Below, piece by piece: positions 28,658-38,735 of a DNA stretch of 64,000 bases; the stretch's first letter is position 1; the number at the start of each line of letters is the position of its first letter. The notes under the pieces were generated by a model. That model ran no database searches and had not been told where the DNA came from. It saw nothing but the letters and a program-made list of their open reading frames with translations. The stretch lies in NCBI GenBank assembly GCA_030750765.1, contig JASMHM010000003.1:85385-149384 (forward strand), written 5' to 3'. The translations under genes were made by a program, and so were the position numbers. The stretch is from Candidatus Woesearchaeota archaeon. GTDB lineage: Archaea > Nanobdellota > Nanobdellia > Woesearchaeales > ARS49.

Positions 28658-28875
28658 AACAGCTCCCCGATGAGTCTAGGACCCATCGACTCCATACGGG
28701 AAATGGCTGTTACGGAGTGCACATTCTTGAAGACACTTCAGTCGAAGGTGCAGAAAGCTATGTTGTTAAGGTGACGGAGCGAATACAGGTTAGCGCATCG
28801 CTCGACTACCAAGTAGGACAGGAAATCATCCTCAACCAGACAGAAGGTCCTGGCTGGGATATGCACCCTGAATAA
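28654..28875 (+). CDS. Small hypothetical protein
   Basis: 73 aa; ATGA overlap with tbp. Confidence 0.5.
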
Positions 28876-28944
28876 CTCCACATGTTGCACATGAAACGTA
28901 GGGGGCCTACCGTTTTCTCCCTCATAATACTTAAATAGCTAGAA

Positions 28945-30969
28945 ATGCTGCAAAACAGCATGGATCAGGTTCTAGAGACCCAAGATGTTGTGAGAAGGTT
29001 TGAAGATTTCTTCCAAAAAGAATACTATGCGCAGATCTTAGAACAAATACGGAAGGGAAAGAAAGTTCTCTTAGTAGAGTTTCCCAAGCTAGCCATCAAC
29101 GATCCAGACCTAGCAGAATATCTCTTGGAGCAACCAGAAGAAGCCATCAAGGGCGCAGAACTTGCCTTAGAAGGCTTTGAGGCCAAAGATTTTGTTGCAC
29201 GCTTCATCAAGCTCCCCGACAGCTCACGCGTCATGATCCGCAACCTACGAAGCAGCCATCTCGAACGCTTCCTCCTAGTAGAAGGGGTTGTGAGACAAAA
29301 ATCAGACGTGCGGCCACAAGTGACCAGCGCAGTGTTTGAGTGTCCCAGTTGCGGCCACGAACTAAGAGTGTTACAATTAGATACCAAATTCAAAGAACCT
29401 ACAAAGTGCACGTGCGGAAGAAAGGACAGATTCAGATTGTTAAGCAAAGAGCTAGTAGACGCACAAGCGCTCACGTTAGAAGAAGCACCAGAGCAATTAG
29501 ATGGCGGAGAACAACCCAAAAGAATACGCTGTCTCCTAAAAAACGACTTAGTCAGTTCCATGTTAGAAAAGAAAACAAATCCTGGCAACCGAATCATCGT
29601 GCACGGCATCATGAAAGAGGTTCCGGTAACATTACGAGCAGGCGGACAGTCAACCACCTTTGACATCATGTTAGACGCCAACTCCGTACAAACAGTTGTT
29701 GAAGACTTCACCGAAATAGTCATCTCGGAAGAAGAAGAAAAACAGATCAAAGACCTCAGTCAAGACCCCAAACTAGCAGAAAAGCTAGTAGATTCAGTAG
29801 CTCCAGGAATTTACGGACACGAAAAAATCAAAGAAGCACTAATCCTACAATTGTTTGGAGGCATACGAAAAAAAAGAGACGACGGGGTCGTGACAAGAGG
29901 AGACATGCATGTACTGCTAGTGGGCGATCCAGGAGCTGCCAAAAGTCAGATGTTAAAGCGCATGGCAGTCGTTGCACCCAAAGCTAGATATGTTACAGGA
30001 AAAACAACCAGCGGCGCAGGAATGTCCGCTACGGTTGTGAAGGATGAATTCCTCCAAGGATGGTCGCTAGAAGCAGGAGCGCTCGTGCTAGCAAATAAGG
30101 GGCATTGCATGATCGACGAACTTGACAAGATGAGCAAGGAAGACACCTGGGCAATGCACGAGGCACTAGAACAACAGACAGTAAGCATCAGCAAAGCAAA
30201 CATCCAAGCAACGCTAAGCTGTGAGACCAGCGTGCTTGCGGCAGCAAACCCAAAATGGGGAAGGTTTGACCCGTACGACACCATAGGCAACCAAATCAAT
30301 CTTCCCACAACACTCATCAACCGTTTTGACCTCATCTTCCCCATCAAAGACGTTCCTGATGCCAAGAATGACGAACGCATGGCAAAATTCATCCTAGAAC
30401 TCCACAAGAATCGCATGGTAACTCCCAGTATTGAAAGCGCCCTTCTTCGAAAGTATATTGCGTATGCTAGGCAAAACTGTAACCCTGTGCTTTCTGATGA
30501 TGCGGTAACAGAACTTCAAGATTACTTTATCAAGATGAGAAGCCAAGCAGGAGGGAGCCGAGCCATCTCTATCAGCGCAAGACAGTTGGAAGGGTTAGTA
30601 AGAATGGCAGAATCCAGCGCAAAATTAAGACTGGATAGCCAAGTAACCATCAAGGATGCTAGAAAAGCAATCGAATTGCTAGACTTCTGCCTCAGACAGG
30701 TAGCCTTTGACGAAAAATCAGGCACCATCGACATCGATAGAATTGCTACTGAGATTCCTGCAAGCCAACGCAACAAGATAGTGCTGGTAAAGGAGATAGT
30801 AATTGAGCTAGAGAGAACCACTGGAAAGAAGGAGCTTAGCGTGGAAGACATCTACAAAATGGGACAAGAAAAAGGTCTCACCCAGTCAGAACTGGATGAG
30901 ATCATAGAAAAGCTCAAACGCAGCGGCGACATCTTTGAACCCAAACGCGGCGTGATTAGCAGAGTATGA
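28945..30969 (+). CDS. mcm: Replicative helicase MCM
   Basis: LLVGDPGAAKSQMLK (Walker A), MIDELDKM, NRFDLIF (arginine finger region), Zn ribbon CPSCGHELR. Confidence 0.97.
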   Translation: MLQNSMDQVLETQDVVRRFEDFFQKEYYAQILEQIRKGKKVLLVEFPKLAINDPDLAEYLLEQPEEAIKGAELALEGFEAKDFVARFIKLPDSSRVMIRNLRSSHLERFLLVEGVVRQKSDVRPQVTSAVFECPSCGHELRVLQLDTKFKEPTKCTCGRKDRFRLLSKELVDAQALTLEEAPEQLDGGEQPKRIRCLLKNDLVSSMLEKKTNPGNRIIVHGIMKEVPVTLRAGGQSTTFDIMLDANSVQTVVEDFTEIVISEEEEKQIKDLSQDPKLAEKLVDSVAPGIYGHEKIKEALILQLFGGIRKKRDDGVVTRGDMHVLLVGDPGAAKSQMLKRMAVVAPKARYVTGKTTSGAGMSATVVKDEFLQGWSLEAGALVLANKGHCMIDELDKMSKEDTWAMHEALEQQTVSISKANIQATLSCETSVLAAANPKWGRFDPYDTIGNQINLPTTLINRFDLIFPIKDVPDAKNDERMAKFILELHKNRMVTPSIESALLRKYIAYARQNCNPVLSDDAVTELQDYFIKMRSQAGGSRAISISARQLEGLVRMAESSAKLRLDSQVTIKDARKAIELLDFCLRQVAFDEKSGTIDIDRIATEIPASQRNKIVLVKEIVIELERTTGKKELSVEDIYKMGQEKGLTQSELDEIIEKLKRSGDIFEPKRGVISRV

Positions 30970-31535
30970 CGTACGACAAATTATGGAAGCTAGCAAAACC
31001 TTACTACATGCGTGGCAGGCCTAACGATGTCGCACACGTCGAATGGATGCTAGAAGCAGGCATAGAAGTGTGCAAACACGAAAAGATCGATGACACGCTC
31101 TTTCTGCCACTCATCATACTCCACGACATAGGCTATGCCGAGGTTGGCAAAGGAAACAGTTTTGCTCTGGATCGAAGAAAGGAGCACATGAAAATAGGCG
31201 CGAACATTGCAAAGGAACTGCTAGAAAAGCTTTCTTATCCTTCTGCAAAAGTAGAAAAGATTGCGTACTACGTTGGCGTGCACGACAACTGGGCTCTCGA
31301 TGAGTATTCGGTGTATAAAGACTCCTTGTTGGCGGCATTCACTGATTTGGACTTTCTGTGGATGGCTACCCCAAAAGGATTCGAAGTAGTGCGAAAAGAG
31401 CTAAGGTACACTCGCGAAAGGATGATCACATTCCTGGCTAAAGATAAGAAACACATCAAGGCGCCGTTTGCAACGGAAACAACAAAGAACATGTACCACG
31501 ATCTTATGAACTCACTTAGGACGCAGACAGACTGA
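30966..31535 (+). CDS. HD domain phosphohydrolase
   Basis: HVEWMLEAG...LIILHDIGYAEVGK...VGVHDN. Confidence 0.8.
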   Translation: MTYDKLWKLAKPYYMRGRPNDVAHVEWMLEAGIEVCKHEKIDDTLFLPLIILHDIGYAEVGKGNSFALDRRKEHMKIGANIAKELLEKLSYPSAKVEKIAYYVGVHDNWALDEYSVYKDSLLAAFTDLDFLWMATPKGFEVVRKELRYTRERMITFLAKDKKHIKAPFATETTKNMYHDLMNSLRTQTD

Positions 31536-32529
31536 AGCAAGCAGACTGTAAGTACGTATCCGCTATCTTGTCACAAGCTTCTGGCTCTTTCTGGGCAAAC
31601 GCAGCATAACAATCATCGCGATTAGAAATCGTTTGTATGGCGTTACAGAACTCACTCTTCTCGGAAGCACGAGCGACCTGTGAGAAGCAAAGGTCCGCTT
31701 GTGGAACGACAAGCAAGGAAGCACACTGATCTGCAGCCTGGTCTGGACTTTGCGCAGCCAACTTTTCAGAATCATCAATGATCTCCGCGTATGTTTTTCG
31801 TTTAGCCGCCACACAATCTCTTGGACAGGTTGCAGCGCTCTCATCAGCATCACAGTTACCATTACCGCAACAGGTAGGCTTGGGAACATTCTCACACAAT
31901 CCCTTCACGCAAGAGTCTGAGGTGCAGGCATTCAAGTCATCACAACCACCAGGACAGTCTTGAACGTCTTCGGTAGGTTGCAGGACTACTTGCTTTGGTT
32001 GCTTTGCAACCTTTTCTGGAACATTCACGTTTGCGGAATCAGAAATTCTTTTGTCATCAAACACTAAACTGGCGCGGAACTCGTATTTTCCTGGAGGAAG
32101 ATCCTTCACGTCAAAGCTTACTGGAAGTACTGTGCTTCCCTCAAACTCTGCACGTTCTTGTTTGCTCTTGACCGTTCTGCCAGCACCATCAAGAAGTATT
32201 ATGGCAACCTTCACAGCTACGGTCTTAGAAGAGGAGGAGTCAATGCGTACGCTCGCAGCCACTCTCTCTGGAGTTGTGCTCACCACACTTGTGCTCATGT
32301 CAAGCACGGTCTCTTCCATCATTTTAGGAACGAAAAGTATGCCTGCAGTCACCAAAACGAGAAATCCGACAATAAGCAACATCTTGTTAAGAGTAAATGT
32401 AGGGCCATGGATGACATGCTCTACATCCTTACTTGGATAGCCTGCGTTAGCCATGTACTGGAGCACTTGCTCCTCTGTCCAGCCCTGAGCGAGCAGTGAC
32501 TGTACATAATCCTTTACCCTTGCATCCAT
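31516..32529 (-). CDS. Membrane-anchored Cys-rich extracellular protein
   Basis: N-terminal cytosolic SHOCT/UBA-like helix, one TM, then DCPGGCDDLNACTSDSCVKGLCENVPKPTCCGNGNCDADESAATCPRDC. Confidence 0.65.
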   Translation of the reverse strand: MDARVKDYVQSLLAQGWTEEQVLQYMANAGYPSKDVEHVIHGPTFTLNKMLLIVGFLVLVTAGILFVPKMMEETVLDMSTSVVSTTPERVAASVRIDSSSSKTVAVKVAIILLDGAGRTVKSKQERAEFEGSTVLPVSFDVKDLPPGKYEFRASLVFDDKRISDSANVNVPEKVAKQPKQVVLQPTEDVQDCPGGCDDLNACTSDSCVKGLCENVPKPTCCGNGNCDADESAATCPRDCVAAKRKTYAEIIDDSEKLAAQSPDQAADQCASLLVVPQADLCFSQVARASEKSEFCNAIQTISNRDDCYAAFAQKEPEACDKIADTYLQSACFSLSAS

Positions 32530-32581
32530 AACAGGAGGATCGAGCAGTCAAGTATTTAAAGGTTGTCCGGGGACAGAAAAC

Positions 32582-33043
32582 ATGGTTGCACAGCAAATAG
32601 CCGTGCGCGCGCTTCTACACGCGACGGGAACAGACGTGCTTACACTGCGGAGTGGCAACCCCGTAAGCGAGGTTAACGTTGTTGGTAAGACAAAAAAGGT
32701 GGACACAGAGCGTTTCTTACTAGATGACGGGACCTCAACGATAGCAGTACAACGATTAAACAACCCAACAAGCATTAACGAAGGAGAGGTTGTTCGTGTT
32801 CTGGGCAACATACGCATGTTTGGCCCTCCTTGTATCGTTGCGAGCATCATTAAGCCTTGTGAAGAGCGTTGGATGCCGAAGGTAGACCACCGCATGCTCG
32901 CACTGATTAAGACCTTAGAAGAGGATCATCTGAGCTATGAAGAGGTACTCGCTCGCGTGGGAGACCGCACAACCTTGGACCGGTTGATAAGATTGGAGCT
33001 TGTGTTTGAAGATCAAGGGCTCCACGCATTAGATAAAGAATAA
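32582..33043 (+). CDS. OB-fold nucleic acid-binding protein, RPA32-like, with C-terminal winged-helix-like region
   Basis: NVVGKTKKVDTERFLLDDGTSTIAVQRLN...EGEVVRVLGNIRMF; C-terminal helical region. Confidence 0.7.
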   Translation: MVAQQIAVRALLHATGTDVLTLRSGNPVSEVNVVGKTKKVDTERFLLDDGTSTIAVQRLNNPTSINEGEVVRVLGNIRMFGPPCIVASIIKPCEERWMPKVDHRMLALIKTLEEDHLSYEEVLARVGDRTTLDRLIRLELVFEDQGLHALDKE

Positions 33044-33868
33044 GGGCGTAACGTAGACCTCGATTAGCGCACTAGCCATCAGAACAAGCGTACTTAACAC
33101 GACAAGGTCAAGCACACTACGCAAGATCTGGTCAAAAGCCGCAGTTTTGTGATGGCCACGCATCACACTCACGCTCAACAAGCCACCCGCAAGTCCTGCA
33201 ATGAAATAGCCGAGCATTTCCGGAAGGCCGTGAACAGCATAGCGAAGTATTGTAAACGAAAGTACAGAAAGATAGGCGCCAACTTTTGCGAAACCTGTTG
33301 AGGCTGCAAACTCTGCGAGATTCTGGCGGAAGAAATTCCCTGCAGCCGCCCCCAACACCGAAGCGTTCCACGTCAAAATAAACAACGCCCCCGTGCCATA
33401 CACGAAACTGAATAATAAGGAAAAGACCATGACTTTGATGTTGTTCACAAAAATCTTTGTTAGCGCGTTGAAGGAGTATGCGTTGCCAGTCATGCGTTGG
33501 TTCGCCGCCACGATGGTGTCATCTTGTACGGCAAAGGCAGCATGCGGAGAGGGCATCACTACATAAGCAGTAGTGAAGGCTGCCAGCATGCCCATGAAAA
33601 AGAATACAAAGAAAATCATGACACGCCTGTGCTCTTTGAGCGAGTGCCCATGTGAAAAACCCTCGCGATATTCTTCAAAACGCATGGTGTGATAAAATAA
33701 GGGTAGGGCAGCTATGACCGTGAAAAAAACCATCGCCATGCTTGTTTGCTCGCTAAAGACCCATCTCGCAACACCCAAACCTACAATGGCGTACAGAAAG
33801 CCTAGGGCGAATAGCTCTACCGGCCGGCGCTCTCCACGCATAGGAGTGAGTAACGCTTCTAGAACCAT
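33029..33868 (-). CDS. Stage II sporulation protein M (SpoIIM/DUF95)-like membrane protein
   Basis: IFVNNIKVMVFSLLFSFVYGTGALFILTWNASVLGAAAGNF; YAVHGLPEMLGYFIAGLAGGLLS. Confidence 0.85.
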   Translation of the reverse strand: MVLEALLTPMRGERRPVELFALGFLYAIVGLGVARWVFSEQTSMAMVFFTVIAALPLFYHTMRFEEYREGFSHGHSLKEHRRVMIFFVFFFMGMLAAFTTAYVVMPSPHAAFAVQDDTIVAANQRMTGNAYSFNALTKIFVNNIKVMVFSLLFSFVYGTGALFILTWNASVLGAAAGNFFRQNLAEFAASTGFAKVGAYLSVLSFTILRYAVHGLPEMLGYFIAGLAGGLLSVSVMRGHHKTAAFDQILRSVLDLVVLSTLVLMASALIEVYVTPLFFI

Positions 33869-33948
33869 GATAGGTAAGCAGCCACGCCGTTATTTAAAGG
33901 TATGGAAGCGACGGCTAGCTTTATAAAGAGGTAAGGGTTTGTAAGAGT

Positions 33949-34356
33949 ATGAACTATGCTGACCTATTGAGCAGAGCGCGAGAGAAAATGCCCAAACAAG
34001 TGTTTGAGCGTGACCGCTTTGAAATCCCAAAAGTAAGAGGGCACATGCAGGGAAGCAAAACCATTCTGAGCAACTTTGTCCAGATAGCAAAAGATCTACG
34101 AAGAGAACCTGAGCACATGCTTAAGTTCGTTCTTCGCGAACTAGCCAGTCCTGGCGAGATAAAGGGACCAAACGTTGCTATCGGAGCAAAGATTCCTGCG
34201 TCGCGCGTTAACGAAAAGATAAGACAGTATGCCATGGACTTCGTGCTCTGCCCACAATGTGGCAAGCCCGACACAGACCTCCTCAAAGAAGGAGAGTACA
34301 CGGTTTTGAAATGTTCAGCTTGCGGTAATAGAAACAACGTTAAATCAAAAATATGA
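33949..34356 (+). CDS. eif2b: Translation initiation factor aIF2 beta subunit
   Basis: FVLRELASPGEIKGPNVAIGAKIPASRVNEKIRQYAMDFVLCPQCGKPDTDLLKEGEYTVLKCSACGN. Confidence 0.95.
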   Translation: MNYADLLSRAREKMPKQVFERDRFEIPKVRGHMQGSKTILSNFVQIAKDLRREPEHMLKFVLRELASPGEIKGPNVAIGAKIPASRVNEKIRQYAMDFVLCPQCGKPDTDLLKEGEYTVLKCSACGNRNNVKSKI

Positions 34357-34649
34357 TTGTCAAAGAACATCATAAAGGAGGCAACATCATAGTTGCGGTG
34401 TGCGACACAGAACTTCTTGGTAAAAAATTTGAAGAAAACGGCGTCGTGCTTGATCTCTCCAGTCCATTCTACCAAGGTAAGGAGATGGACGAAGATGAAA
34501 CTAAGAGTATTCTCAAAAAAGCAGGAGCGTGCAACCTCGTAGGAAAAGTTATCACACAACTTGCCTTACGAGAAGGCATGATTTCCGAAGAAAACATCTT
34601 ACACTGTCAAAACATTCCTTTTGCGCAATCAGTGATAATAAGAGAATAA
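34353..34649 (+). CDS. DUF424 family protein
   Basis: NIIVAVCDTELLGKKFEENGVVLDLSSPFYQG...; follows aIF2 beta. Confidence 0.85.
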   Translation: MIVKEHHKGGNIIVAVCDTELLGKKFEENGVVLDLSSPFYQGKEMDEDETKSILKKAGACNLVGKVITQLALREGMISEENILHCQNIPFAQSVIIRE

Positions 34650-34679
34650 GTTTAAAAGTCGTCCATCCCTCTCAATAGT

Positions 34680-35345
34680 ATGACGGGCGTAGCTTGGGAA
34701 AATTTCATCCTACCATTTCGGGATTGGTTCCAGTCACGCAAATTTATGGATCTGGGAACCACTTTTGACGAAGGAATATTCTCCCAGACAATGCGGAAGT
34801 CCGGATTCGGGATTGTTACAATTGATCTTGAATACGAAGGCATGTGGATGCCGGAGGGCTTTTCTATTAAAGTAACAGAGACCATCTCAGATTCCCCTGC
34901 CGTCATTTTCCAGGCAGAGACCTCAGACGGCAAACGAACCGCGGTGGATGAAGTACTCCAGGATCTCAAAAATGCACAACGTGAACGGTATGAAGTTCCT
35001 AGCGTTGAGCCAGAGACAGTAGAGAAAATTGCCGAGGCCTATGGAGATACGCTCCAGAAATACGGATGGGATAGGAGCGCACGTGGCTCGGAGGAAAACA
35101 CTGCGTTCCAGAGGTTGCAAAGAAATAAAGGTAGCTGCCTGGTGCGAGCGATAGTGAGCAGGCTAGACAAAGACGGTTACTCGTGGAGTGTTCGTTTGGA
35201 TCACCAAGAAACAGTAGAGTCGAGGAGATGTGGTGTGTATGACGAGGGGTCTGCGATACAAGGATCTAGTGTTCTTGAAGACTCAATTCCTGAAGCAATC
35301 GGACGCTTTGAAGTTCCTAAAGAGTTAGCCAAACCAGGCACCTAG
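34680..35345 (+). CDS. Hypothetical protein
   Basis: 221 aa ORF preceded by TTTAAAAG; 21-nt tail overlap with DP2. Confidence 0.55.
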   Translation: MTGVAWENFILPFRDWFQSRKFMDLGTTFDEGIFSQTMRKSGFGIVTIDLEYEGMWMPEGFSIKVTETISDSPAVIFQAETSDGKRTAVDEVLQDLKNAQRERYEVPSVEPETVEKIAEAYGDTLQKYGWDRSARGSEENTAFQRLQRNKGSCLVRAIVSRLDKDGYSWSVRLDHQETVESRRCGVYDEGSAIQGSSVLEDSIPEAIGRFEVPKELAKPGT

Positions 35346-38300
35346 GCTTGTTTGCTTTTCTGCATCTTTACCAAACACTCCTTCTATTCTTCTGTGAAGC
35401 AATCGGATGGTTTCTTGTAAGTACTCATTCACTTCGTACTTTGTGGCTAGGCTCGTCATAGGTTCTACGTACTTCACCACGCTGCCTTGTGCTACAGTAA
35501 ACAGGAGTTTGCCTCCGCAAGAGGTGCATGCGCCTTTGAGTGGCGGTCGCCTAAATTTCTTGTTACAACTAACACACCTGAATTCTTGGGTGGAAAACTG
35601 TCGCAAGTTTCCTTTTGCATCACGCATGAAATGTTTGTCAATGACTAAGGTGGCCACTTGCGTTGCGTTGACCGCCCTAATCTTGTCTGCAAGATCCATC
35701 TGTCCTTGCAACTTGTCTTTCATTGTGGGTAGCAGCTTGTACGCGCTGCACCTGACAGTATGATTGATGTTATCAGTATGGTGCGTAAAGCCATGCCCTT
35801 CATACTGCTCTTCCTTGAAGAGAACGGACTTTATTTGGGGTATCTCCACCTCCCACGGCATTTTCAGCTCCATCGTTGCTTCATAAAATTCTAAGGGATA
35901 CTTCCAAGAAATGTCCATGTCAAACACCATGTCATCCACCTCAGAAGGAATGAGCAGAGTGGTTAACACGAGAGGCGTGTCCATCGTAGCACCTCTTCGG
36001 CTAGACAAATAACCTTTGCTGAAGTTCAAGAACGCATCCATAAGCAAGATCACACAATTCTCATCCCCATCACAGTCTCTCCTTGTGGCAGAGTGCATGT
36101 ACGGGTGTGCCATGATGCTTTGGGTGTTGGAGAACCCAATTATTCTGCCCAGAATGCCTGCACTCGTGTGCGGCGCTAGGAAGATTACCAGTTCGCCTAC
36201 CAAGCCATCTTCAGATTTGAGATTGTAAAATCTTTTTTGCTTGTACAAGTGTAGCAATTCATCATCAACAAAATTGGCCACACGAGTTAAGACCTCTTTG
36301 CTCCCTACATCAGGGCTCTCTGCACAATCAGGAAGGATGATGTCTTGTGGAAAGATCTCAACTACCTGCTCTTGGCTGGTGAGTGGCTTGCCTTCAATAT
36401 CTTCGGTGTATCCTAGCGTGGCAAGAATTTCTACACTGGTTCCGATCTCTTGGGGTGTGAAGTGGGTGAGTGGAAGTTGGGTGGCATCGTATCTTGTCGT
36501 GCCGTCTTTGTTCACGAAAATGTCGTGCTTGGCTCGAAGCACCCCTTTAGCTATGTGCTCAAAGGTGTGCGTGTCGTTCATAGTTCCTCTAACTCCCTTG
36601 ATGAGGTCAGGGTAGTGTACCAAGGACAAGGACTTGAGTATTTTGGGAAAGAGATCGTTGAGTGGAAAGGTTTGCTTGGTGGATTGGGAGGGAGTATGGT
36701 CACATGGTTCTGTAATGTATCCACACTCTTGGCAGTGGTATTGTTTTACCGTGATGTCCCCACACTCTAAGCACACCGGTAGGAAGTTTCTGTCCTGGCA
36801 TTTTTCACAATAGTAGTAAGGAAAGTCTGCGACGATGTTTCCCGCGGTGAGTGCACTCTGAAAACTTCGCATCCTTCCTCCTTGTTCTCCTACAGGAAAG
36901 AGCACGTGGGGAGAGCCCGTCATCTTTCGCATCTTTGCCTTTTCGGGTCTGCCCATGCGTGACCCTACAAAAGTGCCTGACTTGTCACGAAGGTTAAGAC
37001 CGCTGATCAGTTTGACCAGCGTAAACACATCCGGAGTTTTTGATTTTTCAATAGCATCCATGATTTCGGCATGTTTTTCCTTGACATCTAACGTGGACAG
37101 CAAACTCTTGGTGTGCTCCTCTTCCAGAATAACCTTGTCTTTGATAACTCGGTGAGGTATACCTATAAGTTCTAGGGCTCTCTTTGCAGGGTGAGGTAAT
37201 GAGAGTATTGCTTGCTCCTCCACAAACGAGGCAGTAGGAAGCCACTCAACTAATTGTTTGAACTGGTCTAAGGTGAGCGCGTTCCAATGATAGCAATACT
37301 TAGGATGGAGTGGTGTTCCGTACTTGTGAGAAACCTCTAGGGCCTGAGTCACATTCTCTACGAGCGGGGGCGCTCCTGCTTTTTCTTGCTCGAGTGCCCA
37401 CCACTCTTCGCAATACCCTGCAGGTACCAACGGATGTGCCCGGTTTACGTAGTCTCCGTAATTGCACAGGATGTCTCCTAAGTACAGTATTTCCTGGACT
37501 TCGGGAGATAGGCTCTGTGCCATCTCTAAAGATTGCAAATACATGACCGAACCATCGCGAAGTTTGACAATGGGCCCCTCAATAGTGCTGCAACTGCCAA
37601 TCGTTGCGGCCTTGCCCGGTCTCTCTAGCTTGAGCTGCGTTCCGGATGCTATAAACTCGTTTAACACATACATGCTTGCGGGATGGAGTGCTTGTGCACT
37701 CAAGCCCGTGGTTCTGCAACGTCCATATCGTACACGAAATGCTCCGCTTGATAAGGGCAGGCCTAGCACAGGTCTACCGGCCACAAGATCTTTCAAATAT
37801 GTGTAGTCTGGGCTGATGCCCAATTGTTCTTCGTCTTTTGCCTTTGCCTTTTTCTGTAGTTTGAGATACTCTTCAAGAAAATTCCAGCTGTCTAGACCGA
37901 AGTCTTTTCCCCACTTGGATAATTGTTTCCACAATTTTGGAGCCTTTAGGGGAATGCAGTCGGTCATCATCAGGCAGAACCCGCTTCGGATGAAGTTGGT
38001 AGGCACTCGTGGCAAATCCTTGTAGTTGCTCACCTCTCTCGTCTCGGAAGGGTCTGCACCTATCTCTACAGGAAGATTTTGGACAAGAAAGTGCAGCTCA
38101 CCCTCTGTAGGAAAGTACTGTCTCGGACTGATGCGCTCGTGGTAGTCTGAAACTTCTGTGTGGGCGCGCTTGATTTCGTCAGGTTGTGCGTCATACCTTT
38201 CGTAGCCCATAACCTTACGAACGTAGTCCGTGATGATGACGCATACCGCAGCAGCGGTGCCTCCTGCGTTTCTTATGGGGCCTGCAAAGTTCACGCAAAA

Positions 38301-38735
38301 ATATTCTTTGCCGTCAAGACGCTTCTTGATGTCAATACCCACAATGCCGTCTAGTGGGCTGGACACAACGCCAACAGTAACATACGCGAAGCCGGTTCTG
38401 ATTCCTATTTCTATGGCTTCTTTTTTGTCTTTGAATTTGCAGAACTTTTCTTGTGCTACCTCTTCAGCTATTTTGAGCGCCACACGCCAATCGAGGACAT
38501 CAAATTCTTTTTCAAGTTCCATGATGCGCTCTTTGACGCCGGCATCGAGAATCTGTGGAGCTGCAACACTGATCAAGCCTTCTACACGCTCTGCCATGTT
38601 GGCGGCTAGACGAATTTCTACCTCTTTGTTAGGATCTATTCCCGAGGCTCGCGCCTTGTTTGCTTGTTCGTTAGCCGCGGCTACCTGTTTGTGGAGGCGG
38701 TCGAAGTATTCCGTTATTTTTTTACTGCTGGTCAT
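35325..38735 (-). CDS. polC: DNA polymerase D large subunit DP2
   Basis: 1136 aa; CDGDENCVILLMDAFLNFSKGYLSSRRGATMDTPLVL; Zn motifs; C-terminal QTSLGAWF PIP-box. Confidence 0.97.
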   Translation of the reverse strand: MTSSKKITEYFDRLHKQVAAANEQANKARASGIDPNKEVEIRLAANMAERVEGLISVAAPQILDAGVKERIMELEKEFDVLDWRVALKIAEEVAQEKFCKFKDKKEAIEIGIRTGFAYVTVGVVSSPLDGIVGIDIKKRLDGKEYFCVNFAGPIRNAGGTAAAVCVIITDYVRKVMGYERYDAQPDEIKRAHTEVSDYHERISPRQYFPTEGELHFLVQNLPVEIGADPSETREVSNYKDLPRVPTNFIRSGFCLMMTDCIPLKAPKLWKQLSKWGKDFGLDSWNFLEEYLKLQKKAKAKDEEQLGISPDYTYLKDLVAGRPVLGLPLSSGAFRVRYGRCRTTGLSAQALHPASMYVLNEFIASGTQLKLERPGKAATIGSCSTIEGPIVKLRDGSVMYLQSLEMAQSLSPEVQEILYLGDILCNYGDYVNRAHPLVPAGYCEEWWALEQEKAGAPPLVENVTQALEVSHKYGTPLHPKYCYHWNALTLDQFKQLVEWLPTASFVEEQAILSLPHPAKRALELIGIPHRVIKDKVILEEEHTKSLLSTLDVKEKHAEIMDAIEKSKTPDVFTLVKLISGLNLRDKSGTFVGSRMGRPEKAKMRKMTGSPHVLFPVGEQGGRMRSFQSALTAGNIVADFPYYYCEKCQDRNFLPVCLECGDITVKQYHCQECGYITEPCDHTPSQSTKQTFPLNDLFPKILKSLSLVHYPDLIKGVRGTMNDTHTFEHIAKGVLRAKHDIFVNKDGTTRYDATQLPLTHFTPQEIGTSVEILATLGYTEDIEGKPLTSQEQVVEIFPQDIILPDCAESPDVGSKEVLTRVANFVDDELLHLYKQKRFYNLKSEDGLVGELVIFLAPHTSAGILGRIIGFSNTQSIMAHPYMHSATRRDCDGDENCVILLMDAFLNFSKGYLSSRRGATMDTPLVLTTLLIPSEVDDMVFDMDISWKYPLEFYEATMELKMPWEVEIPQIKSVLFKEEQYEGHGFTHHTDNINHTVRCSAYKLLPTMKDKLQGQMDLADKIRAVNATQVATLVIDKHFMRDAKGNLRQFSTQEFRCVSCNKKFRRPPLKGACTSCGGKLLFTVAQGSVVKYVEPMTSLATKYEVNEYLQETIRLLHRRIEGVFGKDAEKQTSLGAWFG

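Noticed and set aside
29025-29750. 241-aa minus-strand ORF
   Set aside because: Antisense to mcm; low-complexity Ser-rich shadow ORF.
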